DNA of 51,518 nt, from NCBI GenBank assembly GCA_011369465.1, contig DRQG01000071.1:1-51518 (forward strand). Reading direction: 5' to 3'. A program made the position numbers and the translations under genes. The notes under the pieces are model-generated. The model was not told the DNA's origin. It did not search any database and saw only the letters and a list, made by a program, of their open reading frames with translations. This DNA comes from Caldithrix abyssi (GTDB lineage: Bacteria > Calditrichota > Calditrichia > Calditrichales > Calditrichaceae). Position 1 is the first letter of the stretch, and every line of letters begins with the position of its first letter. Below are positions 50,187 through 51,518 of this stretch, one piece after another.

Positions 50187-51173
50187 TTATTTTTCCGGTA
50201 TCGGCCAGATGAACCCGCCGGTTTCCATCATTTGTTCCACCTGCCGGGCGCTTTGCTCGCTTTTGCGCCGGGTAGCCTCTATGGTGTTAAAGGCGTTATG
50301 AGGCGTGAAAATGACGTTTGGTTTGTCCGCCAGTTTCAGTGTGGCGATTACCGCGGGATGCCGGGCCGGTTCGCCGTTTCTCAAATGCACCGCCAACGCG
50401 CTTTCTTCATCGAACACATCCAGCGCCAGTCCGCCCAGATGCCCTTCCTCAATCAAACGCAGCAAATCCACCGCAGGCGAAAGCTCGCCGCGGGCGATAT
50501 TGATAAAAATTACGCCCGGTTTGGCCTTTTTCAAAACTTGGTAATTAAAATATCCCCTGTTTTGCGGGGTCAGATTCATAGCGCAAACAATCACATCGGC
50601 TTCTTTGATGCCGCTATCAATGTCCACATATTCCACATCGTCGAATCGTTTTACGATATCGACGCCCTGTACCTGCATATCCATACCCCGCCCAATACGC
50701 ACAACCTCGTGACCTATATTGCCCACGCCTACCACCAGCAGATTTTTGGCGGCGCATTCGTAACCGGACAGTCCGTCACGGTTAAACTGACGGAACTGTT
50801 CGATCTGGCGCGGCAGCTTGCGCAGCAGATTCATCCACAGGGTCAGGGCTTGTTCGGCCACGGCCCGGTTGCAGTACAAGGGCAGATACCCCAGCTCTGC
50901 GGTGGTTTGCGTCTGATTCCGATAGGCCAGCAAATGGTTGTACCCCGTACTGCGCGAGAGGATGGCTTTCAATTGGCGGCCCCATGCTTCGGGCAAAAGA
51001 GACTGGGTGCGTATGCTGATAAACGAGGCCGGCGGCCGGGCGTGTCCGCTTTCCTGGATGGTCTGCTTTGTAAAGCCCGCCTTTATCCGCGCATTCAAAT
51101 AGCGGCGCAGTTCCTGTTCTTCTTCTTCAAAAGTTTCGTAAAAGAATATGTCCCAATTTTTAGTGTCGCTCAT
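50187..51173 (-). CDS. D-isomer-specific 2-hydroxyacid dehydrogenase family protein
   Basis: 328 residues with the NAD-binding GVGNIG (149-154) and the acidic Asp172 of NAD preference, the catalytic Arg228 (NIARGEL), Glu257 (DVFDEE) and His292 (TPHNAFNT). The layout matches D-lactate/phosphoglycerate/glyoxylate reductase relatives. The N-terminal catalytic half is divergent (an RSTGYNHL segment is visible), so the substrate is uncertain; a glycerate or lactate role is possible. The ATG at 51173 has a poor ribosome-binding site. It appears to start a two-gene unit with the DUF192 gene. Confidence 0.9.
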   Translation of the reverse strand: MSDTKNWDIFFYETFEEEEQELRRYLNARIKAGFTKQTIQESGHARPPASFISIRTQSLLPEAWGRQLKAILSRSTGYNHLLAYRNQTQTTAELGYLPLYCNRAVAEQALTLWMNLLRKLPRQIEQFRQFNRDGLSGYECAAKNLLVVGVGNIGHEVVRIGRGMDMQVQGVDIVKRFDDVEYVDIDSGIKEADVIVCAMNLTPQNRGYFNYQVLKKAKPGVIFINIARGELSPAVDLLRLIEEGHLGGLALDVFDEESALAVHLRNGEPARHPAVIATLKLADKPNVIFTPHNAFNTIEATRRKSEQSARQVEQMMETGGFIWPIPEK

Positions 51174-51486
51174 TTAATCCGTTCCCATTAGGTTAATTAT
51201 TGAGATTACTATGAAAAGGAATACAATTCAAGTGGTCAAGAATATTGGACTAATGAATTTACTTTAAAATGGTTACAGAAAAAGTCATTCCGAACTTGAT
51301 TCGGAATCCCGCCGGACAACCCACCCCGATTCGTTAAAACCACCCAGCCACCACGCTACGCCCCTCCCTTCGCCGAAGAGTTTGTATGTTAAGGGGGTGA
51401 GAGAAAAGATAATAATTTGGAAAAATAAGGCATCCTTTCTTATTTATGGTGTTGTCTGATAAACCAAACAAGAAAGGAGCCTTATT
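51174..51486. other. 313-bp intergenic region with repeat fragments
   Basis: Contains the palindrome ATTCCGAA (51287-51294)/TTCGGAAT (51300-51307) with a 5-nt loop, and a C-rich stretch (about 51313-51372) resembling the one at 2828-2870 (both have CAACCCACCCC), so probably further dispersed repeats. The right part holds the hairpin at 51424-51486. No gene is supported before 51487. Confidence 0.7.
51424..51486 (+). promoter_or_regulatory. Hairpin sequestering the Shine-Dalgarno of the last gene
   Basis: AATAAGGCATCCTTTCTT (51424-51441) pairs with AAGAAAGGAGCCTTATT (51470-51486): 17 base pairs with one bulged A and a 28-nt loop. The right arm ends directly at the ATG (51487) and contains the whole AAAGGAG ribosome-binding site. 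It could also be part of a terminal inverted repeat of a mobile element. Confidence 0.6.
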
Positions 51487-51518
51487 ATGAATTCTAAAAA
51501 TGAACTTAGAAAACTCAA
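51487..51518 (+). CDS. 5' end of an unknown gene (cut by window edge)
   Basis: ATG at 51487 follows AAAGGAG at a good distance, and the frame stays open to the window edge, giving MNSKNELRKL and one further residue. Too little is present to name it. The preceding inverted repeat that hides the ribosome-binding site is reminiscent of transposase genes, so an insertion sequence is one possibility. Confidence 0.5.
   Translation, partial: MNSKNELRKL

Noticed and set aside
1-51518. tRNA, rRNA, tmRNA or SRP RNA genes
   Set aside because: None was recognised by eye in any intergenic region; a covariance-model scan would be needed to exclude small RNAs.

Overview
The window looks like a chromosomal segment of a Gram-negative bacterium of the Fibrobacterota-Chlorobiota-Bacteroidota superphylum, most probably a Calditrichota (Caldithrix-like) member. 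This is an inference from several signs. There are many secreted proteins ending in type IX secretion (T9SS) sorting domains with N-Y-P-N-P-F-N-P motifs, four PorV/PorQ-family barrels, two large TonB-dependent receptors, a ribosomal protein S16 with a long acidic tail, and sigma70-like promoters (TTGACA/TATAAT type) rather than the Bacteroidota TAnnTTTG type. Almost all genes lie on the minus strand. The exceptions are an ABC exporter pair, one small secreted protein, a decayed ATPase and a gene cut by the right edge. I saw no rRNA, tRNA or CRISPR array.

Layout. Positions 1-253 hold palindromic dispersed repeats. 254-3778 is a redox operon (nfnA-like, nfnB/gltD-like, malate dehydrogenase). 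3936-9532 holds obgE-dprA and an envelope group (amidase, murI, PorQ-like). 9694-11861 (+) is a NatAB-type ABC exporter, closed by a bidirectional terminator. 11929-38089 is a 26-kb surface and secretion island, all on the minus strand. It contains two paralogous three-gene cassettes in the same order (TonB-dependent receptor, very large secreted protein, PorV-family barrel), a T9SS-sorted jellyroll/Fn3 protein, a T9SS-sorted subtilisin with VCBS repeats, and two tandem paralogous T9SS-sorted proteins with sialidase-like Asp-boxes. 38601-44067 is a mixed group: PilZ protein, small unknown protein, mannose-1-phosphate guanylyltransferase, TPR lipoprotein, dapF and an Ig-like lipoprotein. 44220-44651 (+) is a small exported protein of unknown function. 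44864-48700 is the classical ffh-rpsP-khpA-rimM-trmD-rplS translation/SRP operon. 48701-49611 is a graveyard of decayed genes. 49612-51173 encodes a DUF192 protein and a D-2-hydroxyacid dehydrogenase. The right edge starts a gene whose ribosome-binding site is locked in a hairpin.

How the parts may work together. The surface island has the logic of a nutrient-acquisition or surface-display locus. The TonB receptors import a ligand. The large secreted partner takes the place a SusD lipoprotein would have in Bacteroidota. The PorV-family barrel next to it would shuttle the partner through T9SS. CRP-like TGTGA-N6-TCA sites occur in three intergenic regions of the island. The most distinctive signals are the duplicated receptor/secreted-protein/PorV cassette, a pair of repeat hairpins whose 12-nt loops are perfect reverse complements of each other, the regulatory leader of the first receptor (CRP-like operator on the start site plus a two-codon upstream ORF), and the hairpin at the right edge.
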